Notes: generated by a model from the letters alone, not told the origin. 16,236 bases of DNA from an uncultured Ruminiclostridium sp. (GCA_934462775.1 CAKSIR010000040.1:1-16236); one strand, 5' to 3'; counted from the first letter of the stretch, positions 5,367 to 14,015 are shown. Program-made: numbers and translations.

Positions 5367-6419
5367 TTATAACAACTCTGTTGTCAGCTTGTGAATTTTG
5401 TTTTTCACTTCTGATTTCTTTACATTTTCGCAACAGAATTTATTGGATTTTGTTTCTCTACCACTATTTTGATTTTTTTGATAAACAACAATGTTTGATG
5501 TTTTATCTGTCACAGGAATTATTTCAAATCTATATTCTTTATTCCCTGAAACAAAAACAATATCGCCATTGACATTTGATGTGCAATATCCTCTTAATGC
5601 GATTTGCTCTAATGCTCTTCGCATTTCTAACGCTGACTGATATCGTTCGTCAGGATTTAGTGCAATCGCTTTTGATATGACTCTACGTATCTTTTTTGGG
5701 ACATACGGCTGATATTTATTGTCTGTAACAACTTTGCCGTTTAATACAGAATTACTAAAAGCATTTACATCAGCTGAAAAGTCGTTTTTTATTTCCGAAA
5801 TTCCATTGAAAAGTCTAAACGCAGTTAACCCAAGTTGATATATATCCGTGCGTGCATCATAAATGTTTTTATTAATTGTTTCAGGTGATGTATGTGGCAA
5901 ATAACATTGTCTTGGACGAACGGCAGTATGAGTAGGTGAATAGCACGTTATTCCATAATCAGAAAGAATATACTCACCATTATCTCCAATTAAAATATTA
6001 TTTGGTTTGATATCACAATGATAATATCCGTTCTCATGAAGATATTCTAACCCCCTCAATATATCAATTAAGCACTTTACCGCTAAGTTTGTAGGAAGAA
6101 AATTACAGCTATTGAGTTGAGAGGTAACTGAACCGTTTTTATAAAACGGCATTGCAATTGCAACTAAAGTTTTAGAATTATGTTCAATAACATCTGCATA
6201 TTTTATATTTACAACATTAGTATGCTGTAATCTGTTTCCTATTTTTGCTTCGAGAAGTCTTTCGTCTATGGTTGCATCATCTTTAGGAAGAAGTTTTACA
6301 GCACACGAATTATTCAACGAAATATCTTCAGCGAACCAAACTTCACCAAAATTACCTCCACCTATAAAATATACAAGTTTGTATTTGTATATTTGTTCAT
6401 TAATACTATACTCCATCAT
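5367..6419 (-). CDS. Soluble Hanks-type serine/threonine protein kinase
   Basis: This 350-aa protein has a eukaryotic-like kinase domain at about 13-275. It shows the glycine loop IGGGNFGEV (19-27), VKLL lysine Lys42, helix-C Glu57, catalytic loop HCDIKPNN (134-141, Asp136), DYG in place of DFG (154-156), SPE in place of APE (178-180), and TDIYQLG (191-197). The catalytic residues are present, so it should be active. The HRD arginine is Cys, which suggests that activity does not need activation-loop phosphorylation. There is no transmembrane helix and no PASTA repeats, unlike housekeeping PrkC-type kinases. A small tail of about 70 residues follows. The start overlaps the upstream gene's stop by 14 nt, so the two are translationally coupled. 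Either of two adjacent ATGs (6419 or 6416) may start it after AGGGG. The likely substrate is a protein of the same operon (inference). Confidence 0.92.
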   Translation of the reverse strand: MMEYSINEQIYKYKLVYFIGGGNFGEVWFAEDISLNNSCAVKLLPKDDATIDERLLEAKIGNRLQHTNVVNIKYADVIEHNSKTLVAIAMPFYKNGSVTSQLNSCNFLPTNLAVKCLIDILRGLEYLHENGYYHCDIKPNNILIGDNGEYILSDYGITCYSPTHTAVRPRQCYLPHTSPETINKNIYDARTDIYQLGLTAFRLFNGISEIKNDFSADVNAFSNSVLNGKVVTDNKYQPYVPKKIRRVISKAIALNPDERYQSALEMRRALEQIALRGYCTSNVNGDIVFVSGNKEYRFEIIPVTDKTSNIVVYQKNQNSGRETKSNKFCCENVKKSEVKNKIHKLTTELL

Positions 6420-6873
6420 TTATACCCCTATATGCTACGAGAATAGCTTCAGCCATCGCATTGTTCCAATACTTATCTGTTTTGCCTACTCGTTGTTCGG
6501 CAATTTCTTTGGCCTTAGCCGATGAAGAAGCTATTTGTGAATTGAGTTTTCTTTCTACAGGAATATTGTGTTCCTTTGAACATAGCAAAAAAATTGCGTC
6601 CATATATGTTGTTTCTCTTTTTGCTGCGTTTTCAGTTCCATTAAACTCATTTATCTTTATTAAGATTTTTGTTATTTCAGGATTTTTTCGCAATATGCGA
6701 TCAACTTCACTTTTAACCCACATGATTTTTTCATCTATGGTGTCAATTGAAGCTGGATATTTTAGCCGATTTTCACCATCCCTATTTTTAAAAATTATTG
6801 AACCATCTTGGTTTTTTTCTAAAATAGCAAATCTAATCTCTTGTGCAGATGCGCGAAGTCCAAGTATACTCAT
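6406..6873 (-). CDS. RNase H-fold-like small protein (RuvC/DUF3010-like), degenerate active site
   Basis: This 155-aa protein has the layout of an RNase H/RuvC-type fold: an N-terminal beta hairpin (SILGLRASAQEIRFAILE, 2-19), a strand ending in an acidic residue (ILIKINEF, Glu76), a helix, then PVERKLNSQI and a C-terminal WNNAMAEAILVAYRG helix (136-150). In active nucleases of this fold the first strand carries Asp where Arg7 or nearby residues stand here, and the last helix starts with DD or DxxD where NNAMAE stands. It may therefore be a non-catalytic binding protein. The resemblance is by eye and tentative; DUF3010 proteins are the closest family I can name. It starts after AGGAAG, 51 bp past the protease stop, and overlaps the kinase by 14 nt. 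Confidence 0.7.
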   Translation of the reverse strand: MSILGLRASAQEIRFAILEKNQDGSIIFKNRDGENRLKYPASIDTIDEKIMWVKSEVDRILRKNPEITKILIKINEFNGTENAAKRETTYMDAIFLLCSKEHNIPVERKLNSQIASSSAKAKEIAEQRVGKTDKYWNNAMAEAILVAYRGINDGV

Positions 6874-6924
6874 TTGTACAAAACACTTCCTTTTCTATAA
6901 GTTTCGATTTAGATATAACACTAA

Positions 6925-9171
6925 TCAGGTAAACTCAATTTCTTCATTAACCTTTTCGTGAATATCGATTCTATTAACAACGTCGATTTTATTCACAAGC
7001 CAACCATTCAGATTACAATTCTTTATAAATTCATCAATACGATTCACTCCGTGCATTTCTTTCAAGGTTACAACTACACCAAAACGAAGACCTATGCCAT
7101 CTTGTGGGTCTAATCTATTGTTGGTTTTTATCTCCATACCCCAATTTTTGTTTTTTGAATATGATTTTTTGGGGATTTTTCTTCCTTGAATTTTTTCAGC
7201 AATGTATTTTACATTGTCCCATTTCCTGAATCGTTTTCTTGCTTCGCCTTCAAGAATATAACTTTGAGGTGTATCTGGCGTTTCATTTTGGTTTTGTTTG
7301 TCATTATTAATTTCGTTGAGTTTTCCATCATCTTTTATTCTTCCAAAATGCAAGTTAAGTTCAGTATTAGTATAATCCACGCCTTGTGCTCTGTCGCAGA
7401 TTGGGAAATAACACATAGTAGCTCTTGCAAAATAAGGATAACAATCATCTTTAAGAGGTACAGGGAAGTGATAATTATAAGTATTCCATTTTTCGCTTAT
7501 ATCAGTTACGACAAATTTAATCTCATCATCCTTAGTTTGAGTAATATCTTCAATTCGTATGGGTACAACACCATGCCCATAAAGAGCAACTTCTTCAGGC
7601 GTTGGCGCATCATTCCAATCTCTTGCTGAGTCAATAATCATTGCTTTGGCAACTTCTCTGTTCAACCCCAAAACATCAATTAAGTATGAGAGCTTTCTTG
7701 CTATCCAAGGTGCTGCATATGAAGTTCCAGCAACCTTTGCTGCACCTAAAGGTTCACAAACCTGAATGTATTCCTCTTCGCTTCCACCGTAGTAGCTGAT
7801 ATCAGGTTTTGCAAAGAACGAAAGTGCCAAACCTTTTCGCGAATATTTAGTTGACAATCCACTCTTTGTCACTGCATTTACAACCATACTATTGATAGAA
7901 TCAGCAGGAGAACCTATTTTAACAACATTGGGGTTAGGCTTGTTTGTGCCAGCTACAACAAATATAACATCGTTTTCATATTGAATTTGGTCTAATATAG
8001 CTGCTTCGGCAGAAATGAAATTATCATTTACTTCTTGATTACTGCCAAGAGATATATTCCACACCTTAATATCGGTATTTTCAGCAATAATTCTTTTTAT
8101 CTGCTTTATAATTGTGAAGGAAGAGAATTTTGCGCCTACTGCAACACCGAAGTGACGAACTTTAAATCTTCCACATCCATCATCAAGCCACGGATTCAGC
8201 TTAGGTCCGTCTACAATTATAGATGTTACAGCTGTACCATGATTATAATCTGCTGAACTTTTAGGAATGCTATTGTCAACCATATCGTGATATTCTACCC
8301 ATTCAGCAAAATATACATTTGTATCGAATAATGTATCAATAACACCTACTGTAGGTTCTATAGTTGGCGAAGGAATATAGGCAAGTCCTTGGTAAGACTG
8401 TTCTATAAAATCTTCAGGAGATAAATCAGCTAAATTCTCTGTTGCCATTGAAACAAGGTAAGGTGCTTTTTCAAATAAAACCTTCGCTTGTTTTTCATCC
8501 AAAAAAACGGTGCGATTATCTAATACACGGCTTGATAGTATATCAATACCAATGTTTTTAAACAATTGTTGTGTATCTGTTTTGGTGTCATACAGAGTAA
8601 TAATGCTTTCTTTAAACTGCTGTGAAGCTCTTTCTATCTCAAAATCTTCTATATATGAAGTGTCAGCTATAATCTGCTTAAAAGTTGTTTTGGGTATTCC
8701 GTACTGAGTGTATGCAATTTTTTCGATAATCCTATTGTTATCGAATATTGATTTTGTAATGCCGTTTTGAAAGTGCATAACCATAATATCGTTGGCTTTT
8801 ATTAACAATTCCACGCTATAGTCTAAATCTTCAAAATCCAAAAAATAAGTGATGATATGCTTTGTTTTTTCTGAATTAAATTTTGCACCGACTATCGCCA
8901 AGTTCGAATCAACGCCCCTGAAGAGTCCAGCTATTCGATTGCTTTTGGCAACAATTTTGTTGTAGTATACACTGATTAAAACGCCTTTAAAAGGACGTTG
9001 TTCTTGTTGCCAATATTTCTTTATCTGGTCAATTTTATCTTTAAGTTTAAGCAAGTGCTGACTTGTGACGATTACTTTGCTATTCATTGCTGCTCCGCCG
9101 CCATTGCCGTTCTTGTTGGCTTGAACAAAACGTTTTCCTTTAAGTTCCAACACATTATTCAAATTACTCAT
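6925..9171 (-). CDS. Cytosolic subtilisin-like (S8) serine protease
   Basis: This 748-aa protein has an S8 peptidase domain at about 270-520 with a complete triad: Asp279 (GVIDTLFD), His311 (NHGTAV) and Ser484 (AGTSYAAP). The oxyanion-hole Asn410 is in VAGTN. There is no signal peptide or membrane helix, so it should act inside the cell. About 270 residues precede the catalytic domain, and about 210 follow, including a polar Asn/Gln-rich linker near 630-640. This architecture matches intracellular S8 proteases that I recall next to AAA ATPases in accessory islands rather than secreted subtilisins. The ATG at 9171 directly abuts the AAGGAGG site with zero spacing, so initiation at TTG 9162, 9 nt from that site and 1 nt past the ATPase stop, is more likely. 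Either way it is coupled to the ATPase. Confidence 0.93.
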   Translation of the reverse strand: MSNLNNVLELKGKRFVQANKNGNGGGAAMNSKVIVTSQHLLKLKDKIDQIKKYWQQEQRPFKGVLISVYYNKIVAKSNRIAGLFRGVDSNLAIVGAKFNSEKTKHIITYFLDFEDLDYSVELLIKANDIMVMHFQNGITKSIFDNNRIIEKIAYTQYGIPKTTFKQIIADTSYIEDFEIERASQQFKESIITLYDTKTDTQQLFKNIGIDILSSRVLDNRTVFLDEKQAKVLFEKAPYLVSMATENLADLSPEDFIEQSYQGLAYIPSPTIEPTVGVIDTLFDTNVYFAEWVEYHDMVDNSIPKSSADYNHGTAVTSIIVDGPKLNPWLDDGCGRFKVRHFGVAVGAKFSSFTIIKQIKRIIAENTDIKVWNISLGSNQEVNDNFISAEAAILDQIQYENDVIFVVAGTNKPNPNVVKIGSPADSINSMVVNAVTKSGLSTKYSRKGLALSFFAKPDISYYGGSEEEYIQVCEPLGAAKVAGTSYAAPWIARKLSYLIDVLGLNREVAKAMIIDSARDWNDAPTPEEVALYGHGVVPIRIEDITQTKDDEIKFVVTDISEKWNTYNYHFPVPLKDDCYPYFARATMCYFPICDRAQGVDYTNTELNLHFGRIKDDGKLNEINNDKQNQNETPDTPQSYILEGEARKRFRKWDNVKYIAEKIQGRKIPKKSYSKNKNWGMEIKTNNRLDPQDGIGLRFGVVVTLKEMHGVNRIDEFIKNCNLNGWLVNKIDVVNRIDIHEKVNEEIEFT

Positions 9172-10222
9172 CCTCCTTATTTAATTTTCGGGATACAGCG
9201 CTTTTAGATTCTCCTTTTAATTTTTCAATTTCACGAACAGTAAAACCTTTTTCGTGCAGTTCATTAATATCAGTTCCATCGAGATTACCGATTAAGCTGT
9301 TATATAGCCTTCTCAAATAGTCGTGTTCAAGGTTAATATCACTAAAAGCTAAGGATGTTTTAATGATATTTTTCAATTCTCCCGGATAAGGAAGTTCAGT
9401 AGTTACCTTTAATATCTTTTTAAACAGTCTGGTATCTTTTGAGATACCTTTGAAATTTTTTGCGAAAGACGAAAAATAATATTCAGCAACCTCAATTAAA
9501 TCATCTTGGCTATAACGGTTGAAGTTTATTACTGCGTCAAATCGTCTTATCAACGCCTTATCAAAATTCTTAAATAGATTTGTGGTTGCGATTATAACAA
9601 TTTCCTTGTTTAAATCTGTTAAACGGTCGAGTTCCCTTAAAATAGTTGATGTTACTCGTCCCATTTCACGCACATCATTTGAGTTAATTCTGTCTAATGC
9701 AATTACATCAATTTCATCGAATAAAACAACTACTTTGTTTGAGTAGGGCAAAGAGTTTATTTCGTTAAAAACACTTGCAATATTTTTATTCGTTTGGCCT
9801 AATTTGCTATCAATTAAGTTATCAAAATCAACGCAGAATAATGTTCTATCCAGTAATCTTGCGACGTGCTTAACCGCTTCAGTTTTTCCGCTTCCCGGCA
9901 ATCCTTCAAATAAAAATTTATTTATCCCTACATTATGATTTACAGCATTAATAATACCTTTTATATCCTCTGAAATGTCCAAAGGCAAATTCAATGGCTC
10001 TACTGTTCGTACATCAACTTGTTTTAAAAACTCACTTTCGAAATCACTGCTTTGTGGAGTATATAAATTTGACTCTGCGATTAATCCCATGATATATTCT
10101 GCTAATTGGTCATCACCAATACTATCAAAATAACGAGCAATATTTATTGCTTCATTTCTAAAGGAGTTTTCGTTCCTTTCAACATGATATTTAATTAAAT
10201 TCAATACATTCTGCTTTTTCAT
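9164..10222 (-). CDS. AAA+ ATPase with C-terminal helix-turn-helix, partner of the S8 protease
   Basis: First gene of the operon, 352 aa from the chosen start. An N-terminal helical domain (about 1-75) precedes one AAA+ module with Walker A GLPGSGKT (107-114), Walker B LFDEID (167-172), sensor-1 ATTN (212-215), arginine finger RRFD (226-229) and sensor-2 PGELKN (280-285). Every catalytic element is intact. The tail (about 326-348, FTVREIEKLKG then SKSAVSRKL) reads as a helix-turn-helix, so it may bind DNA. The AAA core resembles proteasomal-ATPase and FtsH-type modules. The ATG at 10228 is only 3 nt from GGAGG, whereas that at 10222 is 9 nt away and is preferred. By its overlap with the protease gene it probably loads, senses or regulates that protease (inference). 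Confidence 0.93.
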   Translation of the reverse strand: MKKQNVLNLIKYHVERNENSFRNEAINIARYFDSIGDDQLAEYIMGLIAESNLYTPQSSDFESEFLKQVDVRTVEPLNLPLDISEDIKGIINAVNHNVGINKFLFEGLPGSGKTEAVKHVARLLDRTLFCVDFDNLIDSKLGQTNKNIASVFNEINSLPYSNKVVVLFDEIDVIALDRINSNDVREMGRVTSTILRELDRLTDLNKEIVIIATTNLFKNFDKALIRRFDAVINFNRYSQDDLIEVAEYYFSSFAKNFKGISKDTRLFKKILKVTTELPYPGELKNIIKTSLAFSDINLEHDYLRRLYNSLIGNLDGTDINELHEKGFTVREIEKLKGESKSAVSRKLNKEDE

Positions 10223-10245
10223 ATTCATTAACCTCCTTTGAATTT

Positions 10246-10289
10246 ATTATATACTATTATTGGGACAAAGTCAATATGTTTGGGACAAA
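10246..10289 (-). promoter_or_regulatory. Promoter of the four-gene operon with paired TTGGGACAAA operators
   Basis: Minus strand: TTGACT (10269-10274), 17-bp spacer, TATAAT (10246-10251), a near-ideal promoter 23 bp upstream of the chosen ATG. Two identical 10-mers, TTGGGACAAA on the plus strand at 10260-10269 and 10280-10289, are exactly 20 bp apart and bracket the -35. A repressor binding both would occlude RNA polymerase. The same 10-mer (as TTTGTCCCAA, plus strand) occurs at 3762-3771 inside repeat array B of the BRO gene. Confidence 0.85.
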
Positions 10290-10309
10290 TTTTCTCGAAA
10301 CAAAATAAA

Positions 10310-10332
10310 GAGCAGACTTTAACTGTCTGCTC
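10310..10332 (-). terminator. Terminator of the ABC exporter operon
   Basis: GAGCAGAC (10310-10317) pairs with GTCTGCTC (10325-10332) across a 7-nt loop. On the minus strand it is followed by TTTATTTTGTTTC. It separates the ABC operon from the promoter of the four-gene operon transcribed in the same direction. Confidence 0.7.
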
Positions 10333-10369
10333 CTTACTTTAATATCGTCATCTACTGCATCATAAATTT

Positions 10370-12160
10370 TTATAGATACTGCCCCGCCTGAACACGCCAC
10401 ATTTCAGCGTACTTGCCTTTGCGTTCAAGCAGTTCAGCGTGACTGCCCTCCTCGATAATCCTGCCTTTTTCAAGCATATAGATACGGTCGGCAATTCGTG
10501 TCGTTGAGAGCCTGTGTGAGATAAACACGACCGACTTGTTTTCCGCCGCTGTCAGCATTGAGTGATTCAGGTGATACTCGGCAATGGGGTCAAGTGCAGA
10601 ACTGGGCTCGTCGAGAATAATAAGATTAGCGTCCTTGTAGAATACACGGGCAACTGCGAGTTTTTGTCCCTCGCCGCCCGAGAGGTTCACGCCGTTTTCC
10701 TCAAATTCAGTAGTGAGGTTGGTCTGAAGTCCGTCGGAAAGCGTTTCAAGGCGCTCCACAAAGCCGCTCTTTTCAATAGCCTTGAGCACATCCTCGTCCT
10801 TGCCGCTTTCCGCAAAATCAAGCAGTACATTTTCCTTTACCGTCGCGGCAAAAATCTTGAAGTCCTGGAATACTGTGCCGATTTTCCTGCGGTATTCCTC
10901 AACGTCGTATTCCTTGATATTCACTCCGTCAAGAAGAATTTCACCCTCATTCGGGTCGTAAAGTCGCATAATCAGCTTGATAAGCGTGGTCTTACCTGCG
11001 CCGTTGTAGCCTACAATAGCTATCTTACTGTACGGGTCAAGTTTCATACTTACGTTATTCAGAATGTAACCATCCTTTTCGTTATAGCCGAAAGAAACAT
11101 TGCGAAGCTCAATTTCCGTAGGCTTTTCGGGGAGCGGCTTTTTGTCCGTGCTGACAATTTTCGGCTCAATATCAAGAAAATTCTTCATTTTCTGAACATA
11201 CATACTGATTTCTTCCATTTTAGGGAACACGTCCGAGAACTGCCTCATACGGTTTTTCATTCTGTTTGCCGTACCACGCATTACAGCAACGTTACTGTAG
11301 GAAATTCTGTGGAGCACCGCCGCACAGTACACAAGATAAACCATATAAACAACGTCAATCAGGAAGTTGTTGCAGATGTAATCCTTGAGAAGCTGTAAGC
11401 CGAAGCGTTTGCCCGCATTTTTCTTGTCGATTGCAAGGACTTCGTCGTTTGTTTCGTCAAAATCCTTTAACAGCTCGTCCGAAACCTCGGTGTTTAGGCG
11501 CACTTCCTTTGCGTAATCGTTAAGGTAGAACACACGGTTCACATAGCCGAGCTTACGTTCGTGGGGATTTTTCTCGTTGCGGATTTTGAAATTCAGCTTG
11601 TTCAGAGCCTTGCCCGACCAGAGAGAAGCCGCAAAGGATACCGCAATAAAGATAAAGGAAACAGGGTCATTTCCGATAAAGAATGCACCCGACAGCACGA
11701 TTGAAACGAGTCCCGTGCAGAGATTGGTAATAAGAGTGTAAATTCGCCCTACCTGATTATCAACCTCGGAAACGGACAGCACATAATCGTTGTAGAATTC
11801 GGGGTTATCATAGCATTCAAGGTCAATTTCCTTAGCCTTGTTGAACATCATCTGTTTTATCGCCTGCTTGATTTTAGGTTGTGCTTTTTGCTGTAATTTC
11901 TGGTAAACATAAGCATTGAAAAGCAGTCCCAGTATTACAAAGGCAAGCAGACTTATAAGGAAGATTGCCGCCACCTCAAAGGGTTTTCCGAACTCGGCAC
12001 ACTCCAGAACGAAGTTAAGCGCAAAGGTAAATTCAAGGAATACTACAACCTCGTTTCGTATTGCCTCAACTATATAGCAAATCATATACGAGGGCGCCGC
12101 CTTGTAGCAGATTTTAAACAGCCACAGATTGTCGGCTAACAGATTTTTGAACTTTTTCAT
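10370..12160 (-). CDS. ABC exporter half-transporter (second subunit)
   Basis: This 596-aa protein is an ABC exporter with an N-terminal transmembrane domain (hydrophobic segments near 22-50, 63-85, 145-180 and 264-285) fused to a nucleotide-binding domain from about 345. The latter shows Walker A GYNGAGKT (384-391), Q-loop Gln432, signature LSGGE (493-497), Walker B LIILDE (513-518), and H-loop His549. All motifs for ATP hydrolysis are intact. The gene overlaps the upstream subunit by 4 nt (ATGA), so the two should be made together and form a heterodimer. Related heterodimeric exporters move drugs, peptides or lipids; the substrate cannot be read from sequence. It lacks the peptidase C39 domain of bacteriocin exporters. 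Confidence 0.93.
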   Translation of the reverse strand: MKKFKNLLADNLWLFKICYKAAPSYMICYIVEAIRNEVVVFLEFTFALNFVLECAEFGKPFEVAAIFLISLLAFVILGLLFNAYVYQKLQQKAQPKIKQAIKQMMFNKAKEIDLECYDNPEFYNDYVLSVSEVDNQVGRIYTLITNLCTGLVSIVLSGAFFIGNDPVSFIFIAVSFAASLWSGKALNKLNFKIRNEKNPHERKLGYVNRVFYLNDYAKEVRLNTEVSDELLKDFDETNDEVLAIDKKNAGKRFGLQLLKDYICNNFLIDVVYMVYLVYCAAVLHRISYSNVAVMRGTANRMKNRMRQFSDVFPKMEEISMYVQKMKNFLDIEPKIVSTDKKPLPEKPTEIELRNVSFGYNEKDGYILNNVSMKLDPYSKIAIVGYNGAGKTTLIKLIMRLYDPNEGEILLDGVNIKEYDVEEYRRKIGTVFQDFKIFAATVKENVLLDFAESGKDEDVLKAIEKSGFVERLETLSDGLQTNLTTEFEENGVNLSGGEGQKLAVARVFYKDANLIILDEPSSALDPIAEYHLNHSMLTAAENKSVVFISHRLSTTRIADRIYMLEKGRIIEEGSHAELLERKGKYAEMWRVQAGQYL

Positions 12161-13983
12161 GCTGTAACCCCCTCTCTGTAAGTTTCGTCGGCAAGATAAT
12201 TCTGTGCCTGCTTTGTGAACATCTCGCAGTATTTTCCGCCCATATCCATAAGCTGACGGTGCGTGCCCTGCTCGATAACAGTGCCGTTTTCAAGCATGAA
12301 CACCTCGTTTGCATCCTTTACAGAGGACAGACGGTGAGAGATGAACAGGGTTATGTGTCCCTTGCTTTCGTCCATAATCCCCTTGTACAAATCGTACTCG
12401 GCAATCGGGTCAAGGGCGGACGACGGCTCGTCAAAAACCTTAACAGAAGCCTGTTGTGCAAATGCACGGGCAACAACTATCTTTTGTTGTTCACCGCCTG
12501 AAAGAACTGCTCCGTCATTGTCAAACTCTTTGGTCATAATGGTGTTAATTCCATTTGATAGGGAGCTTACCTTACCCCATACTCCTGCACATTTCAGTGC
12601 ACGTTCTGCTGTTTCATCGGGATTGTCGAAACTCTCACCCATAAGCACATTATCCTTTACGGACATCGCCATAACTTTATAATCCTGGAATGCGGCGGAG
12701 AACTGCTTACGGTATGCCTTTAGGTTGTACTCCTTGATATTTATGCCGTTGACTAAAATCTCGCCGCTTGTGGGGTCGTAAAGTCTGAAAAGGAGCTTGA
12801 TGATGGTGGATTTACCTGCGCCGTTGTGACCGACAAGCGCGCAGACCTTATCACCCTCAATCTTAAAGGAAAGATTATTGATAACAGGCTCATTTTCCTT
12901 GTATTCAAAGCACACGTTCTTGAACTCAATGGAGCGTATCTTTTCGGGAATGATGCCGTCTTGGTCTTCGGGAATTTTCTCCTCATATTCCATAAAGGTG
13001 CGGAAATACTCAAGGAACTGACCGTTTTTCAACGCCTCGGTAAAGTTGTTGAAAAGACCGATTAAAATCCACGACGAGGTTGACATTGCTGTAAACATAA
13101 TCGCAAGCTCCGCAAGGCCCATAGTCTCTGACACTATGGTTCTATATGCGGCATAAATCATAATTCCCTCAAAGACGAGTGCGAAAGTAGTGACGTTCTG
13201 CGCCCAGGTGTATGCGATAGCTTTTCTGCCATATTTGTCGGCAACCTTTGCGTTACCGTCCATAGCGTCATTGTAGCGTTTCATCATTAGCTCGTGAATG
13301 CTGGAATAGCGTATCTCCTTTGCGTACTCCGCAAGGTGCATAACACGGTTTACGTACTCGGCGATACGGTTGTTTTTCACTGTATCAACATAGCGTCCGC
13401 CCCAGATTTTATTCATAAGAGCACCGAAAACAAAGTTGCCGATGATAGGTGATATTACGAACAGCACAGACCAGGGGTCTATCGTGAACATCGACCAGAA
13501 TGCTGCCGCTGCCGCAACAACTCCGAATACAACTGAAAAGAAACAGTTTACCGAGGTCGTCATTTTCTGTGCAGAGCCGTCAAGCGCCATTGTATAGCGG
13601 TTGTAGAAGTCTGCGTCTTCAAAACAGCGAAGCTCAACATTACGAGCCTTTGCATAGAGTTTACGATAAAGTGTGCGGTAGATTTTGTTGTCTGTGTACG
13701 GATAAATCACTGCTTTTGAATAGCTGTCGTACACTGCAAGCAGAAGAAATACCACAAAGCATATTCCTATGAAAAACAGGATACTTTCAACGGGGAATTC
13801 ATTTTCAATCGCACCGATAACATAGCGCAGAAAGAATATGCTCATAAAAATCCATTCCACATATCCGATAATAGAGCCGATTGCGGTATGTATTACACGG
13901 CTTTTACTTATCTGCCATACTGTTTTTACAGCGTAGGCATTGTTGGCGAATATGCGGAATTTGCTTTCTTTTTTGTCTTTCAT
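12157..13983 (-). CDS. ABC exporter half-transporter (first subunit)
   Basis: This 608-aa partner subunit has the same architecture: a membrane domain (hydrophobic segments near 33-58, 67-84, 147-190 and 262-310) and a nucleotide-binding domain with Walker A GHNGAGKS (385-392), Q-loop Gln433, LSGGE (494-498), Walker B VKVFDE (514-519), and H-loop His550. The start at 13983 follows a strong AAAGGAGG site. A frame open from 14100 would run through a terminator hairpin and is rejected. Both subunits keep the catalytic Glu, so neither site looks degenerate, unlike some heterodimeric exporters of the BmrCD/TM287-288 type. Expression is probably controlled by the leader ORF and terminator just upstream. 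A divergent XRE regulator lies beyond the promoter. Confidence 0.93.
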   Translation of the reverse strand: MKDKKESKFRIFANNAYAVKTVWQISKSRVIHTAIGSIIGYVEWIFMSIFFLRYVIGAIENEFPVESILFFIGICFVVFLLLAVYDSYSKAVIYPYTDNKIYRTLYRKLYAKARNVELRCFEDADFYNRYTMALDGSAQKMTTSVNCFFSVVFGVVAAAAAFWSMFTIDPWSVLFVISPIIGNFVFGALMNKIWGGRYVDTVKNNRIAEYVNRVMHLAEYAKEIRYSSIHELMMKRYNDAMDGNAKVADKYGRKAIAYTWAQNVTTFALVFEGIMIYAAYRTIVSETMGLAELAIMFTAMSTSSWILIGLFNNFTEALKNGQFLEYFRTFMEYEEKIPEDQDGIIPEKIRSIEFKNVCFEYKENEPVINNLSFKIEGDKVCALVGHNGAGKSTIIKLLFRLYDPTSGEILVNGINIKEYNLKAYRKQFSAAFQDYKVMAMSVKDNVLMGESFDNPDETAERALKCAGVWGKVSSLSNGINTIMTKEFDNDGAVLSGGEQQKIVVARAFAQQASVKVFDEPSSALDPIAEYDLYKGIMDESKGHITLFISHRLSSVKDANEVFMLENGTVIEQGTHRQLMDMGGKYCEMFTKQAQNYLADETYREGVTA

Positions 13984-14015
13984 TTTGTCCTCCTTTATCT
14001 CTGAAAAAATAAAAA

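Noticed and set aside
9126..9137. CAAAACGTTTTC, one mismatch from the BRO operator palindrome, inside the protease gene
   Set aside because: It encodes part of KGKRFVQ, has no -10 element 8 bp away, and is probably coincidental.
12253..12272. Partial match to the reverse complement of GTTACGCACC within the ABC gene
   Set aside because: Only GGTGCGT matches, inside conserved coding sequence; no promoter or second copy is nearby.
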